The translations under genes and the position numbers were made by a program. A stretch of 64,000 nt of DNA, taken from contig OZ038530.1 of NCBI GenBank assembly GCA_964036665.1, forward strand, positions 2,356,001 through 2,420,000, in the 5' to 3' direction. The stretch's first letter is position 1; every line of letters begins with the position of its first letter. Of the stretch, positions 1 through 12,349 are shown one piece after another. This DNA is from Gordius sp. MW1 (lineage: Eukaryota; Nematomorpha; Gordioida; Gordea; Gordiidae). The notes under the pieces were generated by a model, which was not told the origin of the DNA, did no database searches, and saw nothing but the letters and a program-made list of their open reading frames with translations.

Positions 1-3000
1 TCATGATTTCAAAGTAATAGTTTTCTGATTATGATAAATTTTTACTTTTTATCATCGAAACCACGTCTGAAAACGACAACTTTCATCGGATGCATACGGT
101 TGAAAGGAAAATATGTGAAAAATTTTGAGGTAAAAATATTTATTTTTTTCGATTGTATGTGAAAGAGCATGAAAAAAAAGAGTAAGCTAATTTGAGAATC
201 CTATTATCCTCGATTGACTTCCGAAAAGAGGTTTTAAGATGCGAGAACTATCATTTTGACAAAAGACAACGTTTTATTGTTGCGATTAGTTTGTTGTATC
301 GCAACGTGAGTGCTTAATTTTTGAAAACTGCTCTATGCGATCATGATTTTAAAGTAATAGTTTTTAGATTCTGATAAATTTTTACTTGGGATCATAGAAA
401 CCACGTCTGAAAACGACAACTTTCATCGGATGAATACGGTTCAAAGAAAAATATGTGAAAAGATTTGAGGTAAAATTATTTATTTTTTTCGATTCTATGT
501 GAAAGAGCATAAAAAAATATATAAAAGTAAGCCAATTTGAGAATCCTATTATCCTCGATTGACTTCCGCAAAGAGGTTTAAGCTGCGAGAACTATCATTT
601 TGACAAAAGACAACGTTTTATTGTTGCGATTAGTTTGTTGTATCGCAACGTGAGTGCTTAATTTTTCAAAAATGCAATATGCGATCATGATTTCAAAGTA
701 ATAGTTTTCTAATTCTGAGAAATTTTTACTTTTTATCATCGAAACCACGTCTGAAAACGACAACTTTCATCGGATGCATACGGTTGAAAGAAAAATATGT
801 GAAAAATTTTGAGGTAAAAATATTTATTTTTATCGATTCTATGTGAAAAAGCGTAAAAAAATATATAAAAGTAAGCCAATTTAAGAATCCTATTATCCAC
901 GATTGACTTCCGCAAAGAGGTTTTAAGCTGCGAGAACTATCATTTTGACAAAAGACAACGTTTTATTGTTGCGATTAGTTTGTTGTATCGCAACGTGAGT
1001 GCTTAATTTTTCAAAAATGCACTATGCGATCATGATTTCAAAGTAATAGTTTTCTAATTCTGAGAAATTTTTACTTTTTATCATCGAAACCACGTCTGAA
1101 AACGACAACTTTCATCGGATGCATACGGATGAAAGAAAAATATGTGAAAAATTTTGAGGTAAAAATATTTATTTTTTTCGAATCTATGTGAAAGAGCGTA
1201 AAAAAATATATAAAAGTAAGAAATTTGAGAATCCTATTATCCTCGATTGACTTCCGCAAAGAGGTTTTAAGCTGCGAGAACTATCATTTTGAAAAAAGAC
1301 AACGTTTTATTGTTGCGATTAGTTTGTTGTATCGCAACGTGAGTGCTTAATTTTTGAAAATGGCTCTATGCAATCATGATTTCAAAGTAATAGTTTTCAG
1401 ATTCTGATTGGGATCATAGAAACCACGTCTGAAAACGACAACTTTCATCGGATGCATACGGTTGAAAGGAAAATATGTGAAAATTTTTGAGGTAAAAATA
1501 TTTATTTTTATCAATTCTATGTGAAAGAGCATGAAAAAATATATAAGAGTAAGCCAATTTGAGAATCCTATTATCCTCGATTGACTTCCGAAAAGAGGTT
1601 TTAAGATGCGAGAACTATCATTTTGACAAAAGACAACGTTTTATTGTTGCGATTAGTTTGTTGTATCGCAACGTGAGTGCTTAATTTTTGAAAACTGTTC
1701 TATGCGATCATGATTTCAAAGTAATAGTTTTTAGATTCTGATAAATTTTTACTTGGGATCATAGAAACCACGTCTGAAAACGACAATTTTCATCGGATGA
1801 AAACGGTTGAAAGGAAAATATGTGAAAAATTTTGAGGTAAAAATATTTATTTTTTTCGCCTCTATGTGAAAGAGCATGAAAAAATATATAAGAGTAAGCC
1901 AATTTGAGAATCCTATTATCCTCGATTGACTTCCGCAAAGAGGTTTTAAGCTGCGAGAACTATCATTTTGACAAAAGACAACGTTTTATTGTTGCGATTA
2001 GTTTGTTGTACCGCAACGTGAGTGCTTAATTTTTGAAAATGGCTCTATGCAATCATGATTTCAAAGTAATAGTTTTCAGATTCTGATAAATTTTTACTTT
2101 TTATCATCGAAACCACGTCTGAAAACGACAACTTTCATCGGATGAATACGGTTCAAAGAAAAATATGTGAAAAATTTTGAGGTAAATATATTTATTTTTT
2201 TCGATTCTATGTGAAATAGCATGAAAAAATATATAAGAGTAAGCCAATTTGAGAATCCTATTATCCTCGATTGACTTCCGAAAAGAGGTTTTAAGATGCG
2301 AGAACTATCATTTTGACAAAAGACAACGTTTTATTGTTGCGATTAGTTTGTTGTATCGCAACGTGAGTGCTTAATTTTTCAAAAATGCACTATGCGATCA
2401 TGATTTCAAAGTAATAGTTTTCTGATTCTGAGAAATTTTTACTTTTTATCATCGAAACCACGTCTGAAAACGACAACTTTCATCGGATGCATACGGTTGA
2501 AAGAAAAATATGTGAAAAATTTTGAGTTAAAAATATTTATTTTTTTCGATTCTATGTGAAAGAGCGTAAAAAAATATATTAAAGTAAGATAATTTGAGAA
2601 TCCTATTATCCTCGATTGACTTCCGCAAAGAGGTTTTAAGCTGCGAGAACTATCATTTTGAAAAAAGACAACGTTTTATTGTTGCGATTAGTTTGTTGTA
2701 TCGCAACGTGAGTGCTTAATTTTTGAAAATGGCTCTATGCAATCATGATTTCAAAGTAATAGTTTTCAGATTCATATTGGGATCATAGAAACCACGTCTG
2801 AAAACGACAACTTTCATCGGATGCATACGGTTGAAAGGAAAATATGTGAAAAATTTTGAGGTAAAAATATTTATTTTTATCAATTCTATGTGAAAGAGCA
2901 TGAAAAAATATATAAGAGTAAGCCAATTTGAGAATCCTATTATCCTCGATTGACTTCCGAAAAGAGGTTTTAAGATGCGAGAACTATCATTTTGACAAAA

Positions 3001-4791
3001 GACAACGTTTTATTGTTGCGATTAGTTTGTTGTATCGCAACGTGAGTGCTTAATTTTTGAAAACTGTTCTATGCGATCATGATTTCAAAGTAATAGTTTT
3101 TAGATTCTGATAAATTTTTACTTGGGATCATAGAAACCACGTCTGAAAACGACAATTTTCATCGGATGAAAACGGTTGAAAGGAAAATATGTGAAAAATT
3201 TTGAGGTAAAAATATTTATTTTTTTCGCCTCTATGTGAAAGAGCATGAAAAAATATATAAGAGTAAGCCAATTTGAGAATCCTATTATCCTCGATTGACT
3301 TCCGCAAAGAGGTTTTAAGCTGCGAGAACTATCATTTTGACAAAAGACAACGTTTTATTGTTGCGATTAGTTTGTTGTACCGCAACGTGAGTGCTTAATT
3401 TTTCAAAAATGCACTATGCGATCATGATTTCAAAGTAATAGTTTTCTGATTCTGATAAATTTTTACTTGGGATCATAGAAACCACGTCTGAAAACGACAA
3501 CTTTCATCGGATGCATACGGTTGAAAGGAAAATATGTGAAAAATTTTGAGGTAAAAATATTTATTTTTTTCGATTGTATGTGAAAGAGCATGAAAAAAAA
3601 GAGTAAGCCAATTTGAGAATCCTATTATCCTCGATTGACTTCCGAAAAGAGGTTTTAAGATGCGAGAACTATCATTTTGACAAAAGACAACGTTTTATTG
3701 TTGCGATTAGTTTGTTGTATCGCAACGTGAGTGCTTAATTTTTCAAAAATGCACTATGCGATCATGATTTCAAAGTAATAGTTTTCTGATTCTGAGAAAT
3801 TTTTACTTTTTATCATCGAAACCACGTCTGAAAACGACAACTTTCATCGGATGCATACGGTTGAAAGAAAAATATGTGAAAAATTTTGAGTTAAAAATAT
3901 TTATTTTTTTCGATTCTATGTGAAAGAGCGTAAAAAAATATATTAAAGTAAGCCAATTTGAGAATCCTATTATCCTCGATTGACTTCCGCAAAGAGGTTT
4001 TAAGCTGCGAGAACTATCATTTTGACAAAAGACAACGTTTTATTGTTGCGATTAGTTTGTTGTACCGCAACGTGAGTGTTAATTTTTGAAAATGGCTCTA
4101 TGCAATCATGATTTCAAAGTAATAGTTTTCAGATTCTGATAAATATTTACTTGGGATCATAGAAACCACGTCTGAAAACGACAACTTTTATCGGATGAAT
4201 ACGGTTGAAATGAAAATATGTGAAAAATTTTGAGGTAAAAATATTTATTTTTTTCGCCTCTATGTGTAATAGCATGAAAAAATATTTAAGAGTAAGCCAA
4301 TTTGAGAATCCTATTATCCTCGATTGACTTCCGAAAAGAGGTTAGATGCGAGAACTATCATTTTGACAAAAGACAACGTTTTATTGTTGCGATTAGTTTG
4401 TTGTATCGCAACGTGAGTGCTTAATTTTTCAAAAATGCACTATGCGATCATGATTTCAAAGTAATAGTTTTCTGATTCTGATAAATTTTTACTTTTTATC
4501 ATCGAAACCACGTCTGAAAACGACAACTTTCATCGGACGCATACGGTTGAAAGGAAAATATGTGAAAAATTTTGAGGTAAATATATTTATTTTTTTCGAT
4601 TCTATGTGAAAGAGCATGAAAAATATATAAGAGTAAGCCAATTTGAGAATCCTATTATCCTCGATTGACTTCCGAAAATAGGTTTTAAGATGCGAGAACT
4701 ATCATTTTGACAAAAGACAACGTTTTATTGTTGCGATTAGTTTGTTGTATCGCAACGTGAGTGCTTAATTTTTGAAAACTGCTCTATGCGA
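1..4791 (+). repeat. Left section, 14 monomers with 4-monomer echoes
   Basis: Monomers start at 1, 341, 685, 1030, 1374, 1708, 2053, 2398, 2743, 3077, 3422, 3762, 4106 and 4448. Monomers 1374 and 1708 recur at 2743 and 3077, an offset of 1369 bp or four monomers. Both pairs share an 11-bp deletion before TGGGATCATAG, a CAATTCTATG form, then GATGAAAACGG, CGCCTCTATG and the GTACCGCAAC stem variant. Monomer 3422 resembles monomer 1 in carrying CGATTGTATG and GCATGAAAAAAAAG. Monomer 4106 has a 3-bp loss giving GAGGTTAGATGCG. No gene is present. Confidence 0.8.
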
Positions 4792-5136
4792 TCATGATTT
4801 CAAAGTAATAGTTTTTAGATTCTGATAAATTTTTACTTGGGATCATAGAAACCACGTCTGAAAACGACAACTTTCATCAGATGAATACGGTTCAAAGAAA
4901 AATATGTGAAAAATTTTGAGGTAAAAATATTTATTTTTTTCGATTCTATGTGAAAGAGCATAAAAAAATATATAAAAGTAAGCCAATTTGAGAATCCTAT
5001 TATCCTCGATTGACTTCCGCAAAGAGGTTTTAAGCTGCGAGTACTATCATTTTGACAAAAGACAACGTTTTATTGTTGCGATTAGTTTGTTGTATCGCAA
5101 CGTGAGTGCTTAATTTTTGAAAATGGCTCTATGCAA
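4792..5136 (+). repeat. Exemplar of monomer type A
   Basis: Representative type A monomer. It is entered through the junction GAAAACTGCTCTATGCGATC, continues with TTTTTAGATTCTGATAAA and has the CTTGGGATCATAG form of the next segment. Other type A copies carry GAAAAA or GAGAAA at the TGATAAA site. Type A dominates the right third of the window and is rarer in 4792-25063. The particular copy here has private changes ATCAGATG and GAGTACTATC, which reappear at 8573-8917 and show that the two belong to one duplicated block. Confidence 0.85.
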
Positions 5137-5481
5137 TCATGATTTCAAAGTAATAGTTTTCAGATTCTGATAAATTTTTACTTGGGATCATAGAAACCAC
5201 GTCTGAAAACGACAACTTTCATCGGATGAATACGGTTCAAAGAAAAATATGTGAAAAATTTTGAGGTAAAAATATTTATTTTTTTCGATTCTATGTGAAA
5301 GAGCATAAAAAAATATATAAAAGTAAGCCAATTTGAGAATCCTATTATCCTCGATTGACTTCCGCAAAGAGGTTTTAAGCTGCGAGAACTATCATTTTGA
5401 CAAAAGACAACGTTTTATTGTTGCGATTAGTTTGTTGTATCGCAAGGTGAGTGCTTAATTTTTGAAAATGGCTCTATGCAA
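5137..5481 (+). repeat. Exemplar of monomer type C
   Basis: Representative type C monomer: junction GAAAATGGCTCTATGCAATC, then TTTTCAGATTCTGATAAA, then GATGAATACGGTTCAAAG, CGATTCTATG, GAGCATAAAA and CCGCAAAGAGG with AGCTGCG. The alternative type C haplotype has GGTTGAAAGG, CGCCTCTATG, GCATGAAAAA and CCGAAAAGAGG with AGATGCG. The AT-rich part holds A/T tracts at 5254-5262, 5268-5272, 5279-5285 and 5307-5313, followed by a TATA-like string at 5314-5323. Type C is the commonest type in the middle of the window. Confidence 0.85.
5314..5323 (+). promoter_or_regulatory. Exemplar TATA-like element, one per monomer
   Basis: TATATAAAAG follows an A7 tract here and agrees with the eukaryotic TATA-box consensus TATAWAAR. 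Each monomer has this or the variant TATATAAGAG at the same place, with rare changes such as the A-rich form near 37905 and 41012. In AT-rich satellite DNA this can arise by chance and then be copied with the array, so promoter activity is only a possibility. Confidence 0.25.
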
Positions 5482-6170
5482 TCATGATTTCAAATTAATA
5501 GTTTTCAGATTCTGATAAATTTTTACTTTTTATCATCGAAACCACGTCTGAAAACGACAACTTTCTTCGGATGAATACGGTTCAAAGAAAAATATGTGAA
5601 AAATTTTGAGGTAAAAATATTTATTTTTTACGATTCTATGTGAAAGAGCATAAAAAAATATATAAAAGTAAGCCAATTTGAGAATCCTATTATCCTCGAT
5701 TGACTTCCGCAAAGAGGTTTTAAGCTGCGAGAACTATCATTTTGACAAAAGACAACGTTTTATTGTTGCGATTAGTTTGTTCTATCGCAACGTGAGTGCT
5801 TAATTTTTGAAAATGGCTCTATGCAATCATGATTTCAAAGTAATAGTTTTCAGATTCTGATAAATTTTTACTTTTTATTATCGAAACCACGTCTGAAAAC
5901 GACAACTTTCATCGGATGAATACGGTTCAAAGAAAAATATGTGAAAAATTTTGAGGTAAAAATATTTATTTTTTTCGATTCTATGTGAAAGAGCGTAAAA
6001 AAATATATAAAAGTTAGCCAATTTAAGAATCCTATTATCCACGATTGACTTCCGCAAAGAGGTTTTAAGCTGCGAGAACTATCATTTTGACAAAAGACAA
6101 CGTTTTATTGTTGCGATTAGTTTGTTGTATCGCAACGTGAGTGCTTAATTTTTCAAAAATGCACTATGCG

Positions 6171-6178
6171 ATCATGAT
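6171..6178. repeat. Exemplar of the 8-bp palindrome ATCATGAT at the monomer start
   Basis: ATCATGAT is a perfect palindrome present at almost every monomer junction, whether reached as GCGATCATG (types A and B) or GCAATCATG (type C). It contains the BspHI site TCATGA, so a BspHI digest should give a ladder of about 344 bp. Exceptions include the TCTTGATTT copies at 48428, 59120 and 62565 and the TTATGATTG copies at 27104, 30869 and 36356. Confidence 0.7.
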
Positions 6179-6516
6179 TTCAAAGTAATAGTTTTCTAAT
6201 TCTGAGAAATTTTTACTTTTTATCATCGAAACCACGTCTGAAAACGACAACTTTCATCGGATGCATACGGTTGAAAGAAAAATATGTGAAAAATTTTGAG
6301 GTAAAAATATTTATTTTTTTCGAATCTATGTGAAAGAGCGTAAAAAAATATATAAAAGTAAGATAATTTGAGAATCCTATTATCCTCGATTGACTTCCGC
6401 AAAGAGGTTTTAAGCTGCGAGAACTATCATTTTGACAAAAGACAACGTTTTATTGTTGCGATTAGTTTGTTGTATCGCAACGTGAGTGCTTAATTTTTGA
6501 AAATGGCTCTATGCAA
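6172..6516 (+). repeat. Exemplar of monomer type B
   Basis: Representative type B monomer: junction CAAAAATGCACTATGCGATC, then TTTTCTAATTCTGAGAAA, the CTTTTTATCATCG segment, GCATACGGTTGAAAGA, CGAATCTATG and GAGCGTAAAA. Sub-forms have TTTCTGATT or TTTAAAATT, and some carry GAGTTAAAAA in place of GAGGTAAAAA. This copy contains an intact dyad at 6455-6481. Confidence 0.85.
6455..6481. repeat. Exemplar of the conserved inverted repeat (8-bp stem, 11-nt loop)
   Basis: GTTGCGAT at 6455-6462 and its exact reverse complement ATCGCAAC at 6474-6481 flank an 11-nt loop. The same arms occur in nearly every monomer, about 80-100 bp before the next TCATGATTT. The arms are mostly intact while the loop varies (TAGTTTGTTGT, TAGTTTGTTCT, TAGTTACTTGT, TAGTTTTTTGT, TAGTTTGTTTT, TAATTTGGTGT). 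A minority of monomers break the stem with GTTCCGAT (for example near 25691, 29455, 34940, 44930, 46299, 52853 and 56645) or ACCGCAAC (near 2009, 3378 and 4062). A role as a hairpin or as a site for a dimeric protein is inference. Confidence 0.7.
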
Positions 6517-9500
6517 TCATGATTTCAAAGTAATAGTTTTCAGATTCTGATAAATTTTTACTTGGGATCATAGAAACCACGTCTGAAAACGACAACTTTC
6601 ATCGGATGAATACGGTTGAAAGGAAAATATGTGAAAATTTTGAGGTAAAAATATTTATTTTTTTCGCCTCTATGTGAAAGAGCATGAAAAAATATATAAG
6701 AGTAAGCCAATTTGAGAATCCTATTATCCTCGATTGACTTCCGAAAAGAGGTTTTAAGATGCGAGAACTATCATTTTGACAAAAGACAACGTTTTATTGT
6801 TGCGATTAGTTTGTTGTATCGCAACGTGAGTGCTTAATTTTTCAAAAATGCACTATGCGATCATGATTTCAAAGTAATAGTTTTCTAATTCTGAGAAATT
6901 TTTACTTTTTATCATGGAAACCACGTCTGAAAACGACAACTTTCATCGGATGCATACGGTTGAAAGAAAAATATGTGAAAAATTTTGAGGTAAAAATATT
7001 TATTTTTTTCGAATCTATGTGAAAGAGCGTAAAAAAATATATAAAAGTAAGCAAATTTGAGAATCCTATTATCCTCGATTGACTTCCGCAAAGAGGTTTT
7101 AAGCTGCGAGAACTATCATTTTGAAAAAAGACAACGTTTTATTGTTGCGATTAGTTTGTTGTATCGCAACGTGAGTGCTTAATTTTTGAAAATGTCTCTA
7201 TGCAATCATGATTTCAAAGTAATAGTTTTCAGATTCTGATTGGGATCATAGAAACCACGTCTGAAAAGGACAACTTTCATCGGATGAATACGGTTCAAAG
7301 AAAAATATGTGAAAAATTTTGAGGTAAAAATATTTATTTTTTTCGATTCTATGTGAAAGAGCATAAAAAAATATACAAGAGTAAGCCAATTTGAGAATCC
7401 TATTATCCTCGATTGACTTCCGCAAAGAGGTTTTAAGCTGCGAGAACTATCATTTTGACAAAAGACAACGTTTTATTGTTGCGATTAGTTTGTTGTATCG
7501 CAACGTGAGTGCTTAATTTTTCAAAAATGCACTATGCGATCATGATTTCAAAGTAATAGTTTTCTGATTCTGATAAATTTTTACTTTTTATAATCGAAAC
7601 CACGTCTGAAAACGACAACTTTCATCGGATGCATACGGTTGAAAGGAAAATATGTGAAAAATTTTGAGGAAAATATTTATTTTTTTCGATTCTATGTGAA
7701 AGAGCATGAAAAAATATATAAGAGTAAGCCAATTTGAGAATCCTATTATCCTCGATTGACTTCCGCAAAGAGGTTTTAAGCTGCGAGAACTATCATTTTG
7801 ACAAAAGACAACGTTTTATTGTTGCGATTAGTTTGTTCTATCGCAACGTGAGTGCTTAATTTTTGAAAATGGCTCTATGCAATCATGATTTCAAAGTAAT
7901 AGTTTTCAGATTCTGATAAATTTTTACTTTTTTTTATCGAAACCACGTCTGAAAACGACAACTTTCATCGGATGAATACGGTTCAAAGAAAAATATGTGA
8001 AAAATTTTGAGGTAAAAATATTTATTTTTTTCGATTCTATGTGAAAGAGCGTAAAAAAATATATAAAAGTAAGCCAATTTAAGAATCCTATTATCCACGA
8101 TTGACTTCCGCAAAGAGGTTTTAAGCTGCGAGAACTATCATTTTGACAAAAGACAACGTTTTATTGTTGCGATTAGTTTGTTGTATCGCAACGTGAGTGC
8201 TTAATTTTTCAAAAATGCACTATGCGATCATGATTTCAAAGTAATAGTTTTCTAATTCTGAGAAATTTTTACTTTTTATCATCGAAACCACGTCTGAAAA
8301 CGACAACTTTCATCGGATGCATACGGTTGAAAGAAAAATATGTGAAAAATTTTGAGGTAAAAATATTTATTTTTTTCGAATCTATGTGAAAGAGCGTAAA
8401 AAAATATATAAAAGTAAGATAATTTGAGAATCCTATTATCCTCGATTGACTTCCGCAAAGAGGTTTTAAGCTGCGAGAACTATCATTTTGACAAAAGACA
8501 ACGTTTTATTGTTGCGATTAGTTTGTTGTATCGCAACGTGAGTGCTTAATTTTTGAAAACTGCTCTATGCGATCATGATTTCAAAGTAATAGTTTTTAGA
8601 TTCTGATAAATTTTTACTTGGGATCATAGAAACCACGTCTGAAAACGACAACTTTCATCAGATGAATACGGTTCAAAGAAAAATATGTGAAAAATTTTGA
8701 GGTAAAAATATTTATTTTTTTCGATTCTATGTGAAAGAGCATAAAAAAATATATAAAAGTAAGCCAATTTGAGAATCCTATTATCCTCGATTGACTTCCG
8801 CAAAGAGGTTTTAAGCTGCGAGTACTATCATTTTGACAAAAGACAACGTTTTATTGTTGCGATTAGTTTGTTGTATCGCAACGTGAGTGCTTAATTTTTG
8901 AAAATGGCTCTATGCAATCATGATTTCAAAGTAATAGTTTTCAGATTCTGATAAATTTTTACTTGGGATCATAGAAACCACGTCTGAAAACGACAACTTT
9001 CATCGGATGAATACGGTTCAAAGAAAAATATGTGAAAAATTTTGAGGTAAAAATATTTATTTTTTTCGATTCTATGTGAAAGAGCATAAAAAAATATATA
9101 AAAGTAAGCCAATTTGAGAATCCTATTATCCTCGATTGACTTCCGCAAAGAGGTTTTAAGCTGCGAGAACTATCATTTTGACAAAAGACAACGTTTTATT
9201 GTTGCGATTAGTTTGTTGTATCGCAAGGTGAGTGCTTAATTTTTGAAAATGGCTCTATGCAATCATGATTTCAAATTAATAGTTTTCAGATTCTGATAAA
9301 TTTTTACTTTTTATCATCGAAACCACGTCTGAAAACGACAACTTTCTTCGGATGAATACGGTTCAAAGAAAAATATGTGAAAAATTTTGAGGTAAAAATA
9401 TTTATTTTTTACGATTCTATGTGAAAGAGCATAAAAAAATATATAAAAGTAAGCCAATTTGAGAATCCTATTATCCTCGATTGACTTCCGCAAAGAGGTT

Positions 9501-10297
9501 TTAAGCTGCGAGAACTATCATTTTGACAAAAGACAACGTTTTATTGTTGCGATTAGTTTGTTGTATCGCAACGTGAGTGCTTAATTTTTGAAAATGGCTC
9601 TATGCAATCATGATTTCAAAGTAATAGTTTTCAGATTCTGATAAATTTTTACTTTTTATTATCGAAACCACGTCTGAAAACGACAACTTTCATCGGATGA
9701 ATACGGTTCAAAGAAAAATATGTGAAAAATTTTGAGGTAAAAATATTTATTTTTTTCGATTCTATGTGAAAGAGCGTAAAAAAATATATAAAAGTTAGCC
9801 AATTTAAGAATCCTATTATCCACGATTGACTTCCGCAAAGAGGTTTTAAGCTGCGAGAACTATCATTTTGACAAAAGACAACGTTTTATTGTTGCGATTA
9901 GTTTGTTGTATCGCAACGTGAGTGCTTAATTTTTCAAAAATGCACTATGCGATCATGATTTCAAAGTAATAGTTTTCTAATTCTGAGAAATTTTTACTTT
10001 TTATCATCGAAACCACGTCTGAAAACGACAACTTTCATCGGATGCATACGGTTGAAAGAAAAATATGTGAAAAATTTTGAGGTAAAAATATTTATTTTTT
10101 TCGAATCTATGTGAAAGAGCGTAAAAAAATATATAAAAGTAAGATAATTTGAGAATCCTATTATCCTCGATTGACTTCCGCAAAGAGGTTTTAAGCTGCG
10201 AGAACTATCATTTTGACAAAAGACACCGTTTTATTGTTGCGATTAGTTTGTTGTATCGCAACGTGAGTGCTTAATTTTTGAAAATGGCTCTATGCAA

Positions 10298-12349
10298 TCA
10301 TGATTTCAAAGTAATAGTTTTCAGATTCTGATAAATTTTTACTTGGGATCATAGAAACCACGTCTGAAAACGACAACCTTCATCGGATGAATACGGTTGA
10401 AAGGAAAATATGTGAAAAAATTTGAGGTAAAAATATTTATTTTTTTCGCCTCTATGTGAAAGAGCATGAAAAAATTTATAAGAGTAAGCCAATTTGAGAA
10501 TCCTATTATCCTCGATTGACTTCCGAAAAGAGGTTTTAAGATGCGAGAACTATCATTTTGACAAAAGACAACGTTTGTTGCGATTAGTTTGTTGTATCGC
10601 AACGTGAGTGCTTAATTTTTCAAAAATGCACTATGCGATCATGATTTCAAAGTAATAGTTTTCTGATTCTGATAAATTTTTACTTTTTATAATCGAAACC
10701 ACGTCTGAAAACGACAACTTTCATCGGATGCATACGGTTGAAAGGAAAATATGTGAAAAATTTTGAGGTAAAAATATTTATTTTTTTCGATTCTATGTGA
10801 AAGAGCATGAAAAAATATATAAGAGTAAGCCAATTTGAGAATCCTATTATCCTCGATTGACTTCCGAAAAGAGGTTTTAAGATGCGAGAACTATCATTTT
10901 GACAAAAGACAACGTTTTATTGTTGCGATTAGTTTGTTGTATCGCAACGTGAGTGCTTAATTTTTCAAAAATGCACTATGCGATCATGATTTCAAAGTAA
11001 TAGTTTTAAAATTCTGAGAAATTTTTACTTTTTATCATCGAAACCACGTCTGAAAACGACAACTTTCATCGGATGCATACGGTTGAAAGAAAAATATGTG
11101 AAAAATTTTGAGGTAAAAATATTTATTTTTTTCGAATCTATGTGAAAGAGCGTAAAAAAATATATAAAAGTAAGCAAATTTGAGAATCCTATTATCCTCG
11201 ATTGACTTCCGCAAAGAGGTTTTAAGCTGCGAGAACTATCATTTTGAAAAAAGACAACGTTTTATTGTTGCGATTAGTTTGTTGTATCGCAACGTGAGTG
11301 CTTAATTTTTGAAAATGTCTCTATGCAATCATGATTTCAAAGTAATAGTTTTCAGATTCTGATTGGGATCATAGAAACCACGTCTGAAAACGACAACTTT
11401 CATCGGATGAATACGGTTCAAAGAAAAATATGTGAAAAATTTTGAGGTAAAAATATTTATTTTTTTCGATTCTATGTGAAAGAGCATATAAAAATATATA
11501 AGAGTAAGCCAATTTGAGAATCCTATTATCCTCGATTGACTTCCGCAAAGAGGTTTTAAGCTGCGAGAACTATCATTTTGACAAAAGACAACGTTTTATT
11601 GTTGCGATTAGTTTGTTGTATCGCAACGTGAGTGCTTAATTTTTCAAAAATGCACTATGCGATCATGATTTCAAAGTAATAGTTTTCTGATTCTGATAAA
11701 TTTTTACTTTTTATAATCGAAACCACGTCTGAAAACGACAACTTTCATCGGATGCATACGGTTGAAAGGAAAATATGTGAAAAATTTTGAGGAAAATATT
11801 TATTTTTTTCGATTCTATGTGAAAGAGCATGAAAAAATATATAAGAGTAAGCCAATTTGAGAATCCTATTATCCTCGATTGACTTCCGCAAAGAGGTTTT
11901 AAGCTGCGAGAACTATCATTTTGACAAAAGACAACGTTTTATTGTTGCGATTAGTTTGTTCTATCGCAACGTGAGTGCTTAATTTTTGAAAATAGCTCTA
12001 TGCAATCATGATTTCAAAGTAATAGTTTTCAGATTCTGATAAATTTTTAATTTTTATTATCGAAACCACGTCTGAAAACGACAACTTTCATCGGATGAAT
12101 ACGGTTCAAAGAAAAATATGTGAAAATTTTGAGGTAAAAATATTTATTTTTTTCGATTCTATGTGAAAGAGCGTAAAAAAATATATAAAAGTAAGCCAAT
12201 TTAAGAATCCTATTATCCACGGTTGACTTCCGCAAAGAGGTTTTAAGCTGCGAGAACTATCATTTTGACAAAAGACAACGTTTTATTGTTGCGATTAGTT
12301 TGTTGTATCGCAACGTGAGTGCTTAATTTTTGAAAATGGCTCTATGCAA
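10298..12349 (+). repeat. 6-monomer tandem duplication, left copy (2052 bp)
   Basis: Six monomers (starts 10298, 10639, 10984, 11329, 11663, 12006) recur directly next door at exactly +2052 bp. I noticed about ten differences, including ACAACCTTC versus ACAACTTTC, AATGTCTC versus AATGGCTC, TTTAAAATT versus TTTCTAATT, GCATATAAAA versus GCATAAAAAA and CCACGGTTG versus CCACGATTG. The first monomer introduces the 4-bp deletion ACGTTTGTTGCG seen in ten monomers up to 24718. Confidence 0.85.

Larger units (their letters stand above)
4792..8572 (+). repeat. Higher-order unit 1, first copy, 11 monomers
   Basis: Monomers start at 4792, 5137, 5482, 5827, 6172, 6517, 6861, 7206, 7540, 7883 and 8228. 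The first five recur in order at +3781 bp (8573-10297) with shared rare variants: GAGTACTATC, CGCAAGGTGAG, CAAATTAATAG, TTCTTCGGATG and TTTTACGATTC. The monomers at 6861, 7206, 7540 and 7883 recur at +4123 bp because the second copy holds an extra monomer. The monomer at 7206 lacks 11 bp before TGGGATCATAG. Confidence 0.85.

Noticed and set aside
578-763. Minus-strand frame of 61 codons at the left end
   Set aside because: It spans a monomer junction and depends on a local 1-bp loss (GAGGTTTAAG). It is a shadow of the repeat.
5234-5245. RNA polymerase III B box (GGTTCAAAGAA)
   Set aside because: It starts like GGTTCRANNCC but lacks the closing CC, has no properly placed A box, and is absent from the GGTTGAAAGG monomers.
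5559-5585. CENP-B box
   Set aside because: TTCGGATGAATACGG resembles the box TTCGNNNNANNCGGG, but the CGG is displaced by one base and the final G is missing. Most monomers have ATCGG instead of TTCGG.
10339-10602. Minus-strand reading frame of 87 codons, repeated at 12391, 14789, 15820, 17541, 20293, 21667, 23388 and 24419
   Set aside because: It is the satellite read backwards. The frame is open only where a 4-bp deletion removes a stop, other monomers shift or close it (18876 carries a stop from CGATTAAC), and the product is a low-complexity hydrophobic/basic string. Copies are alike because the DNA was amplified.
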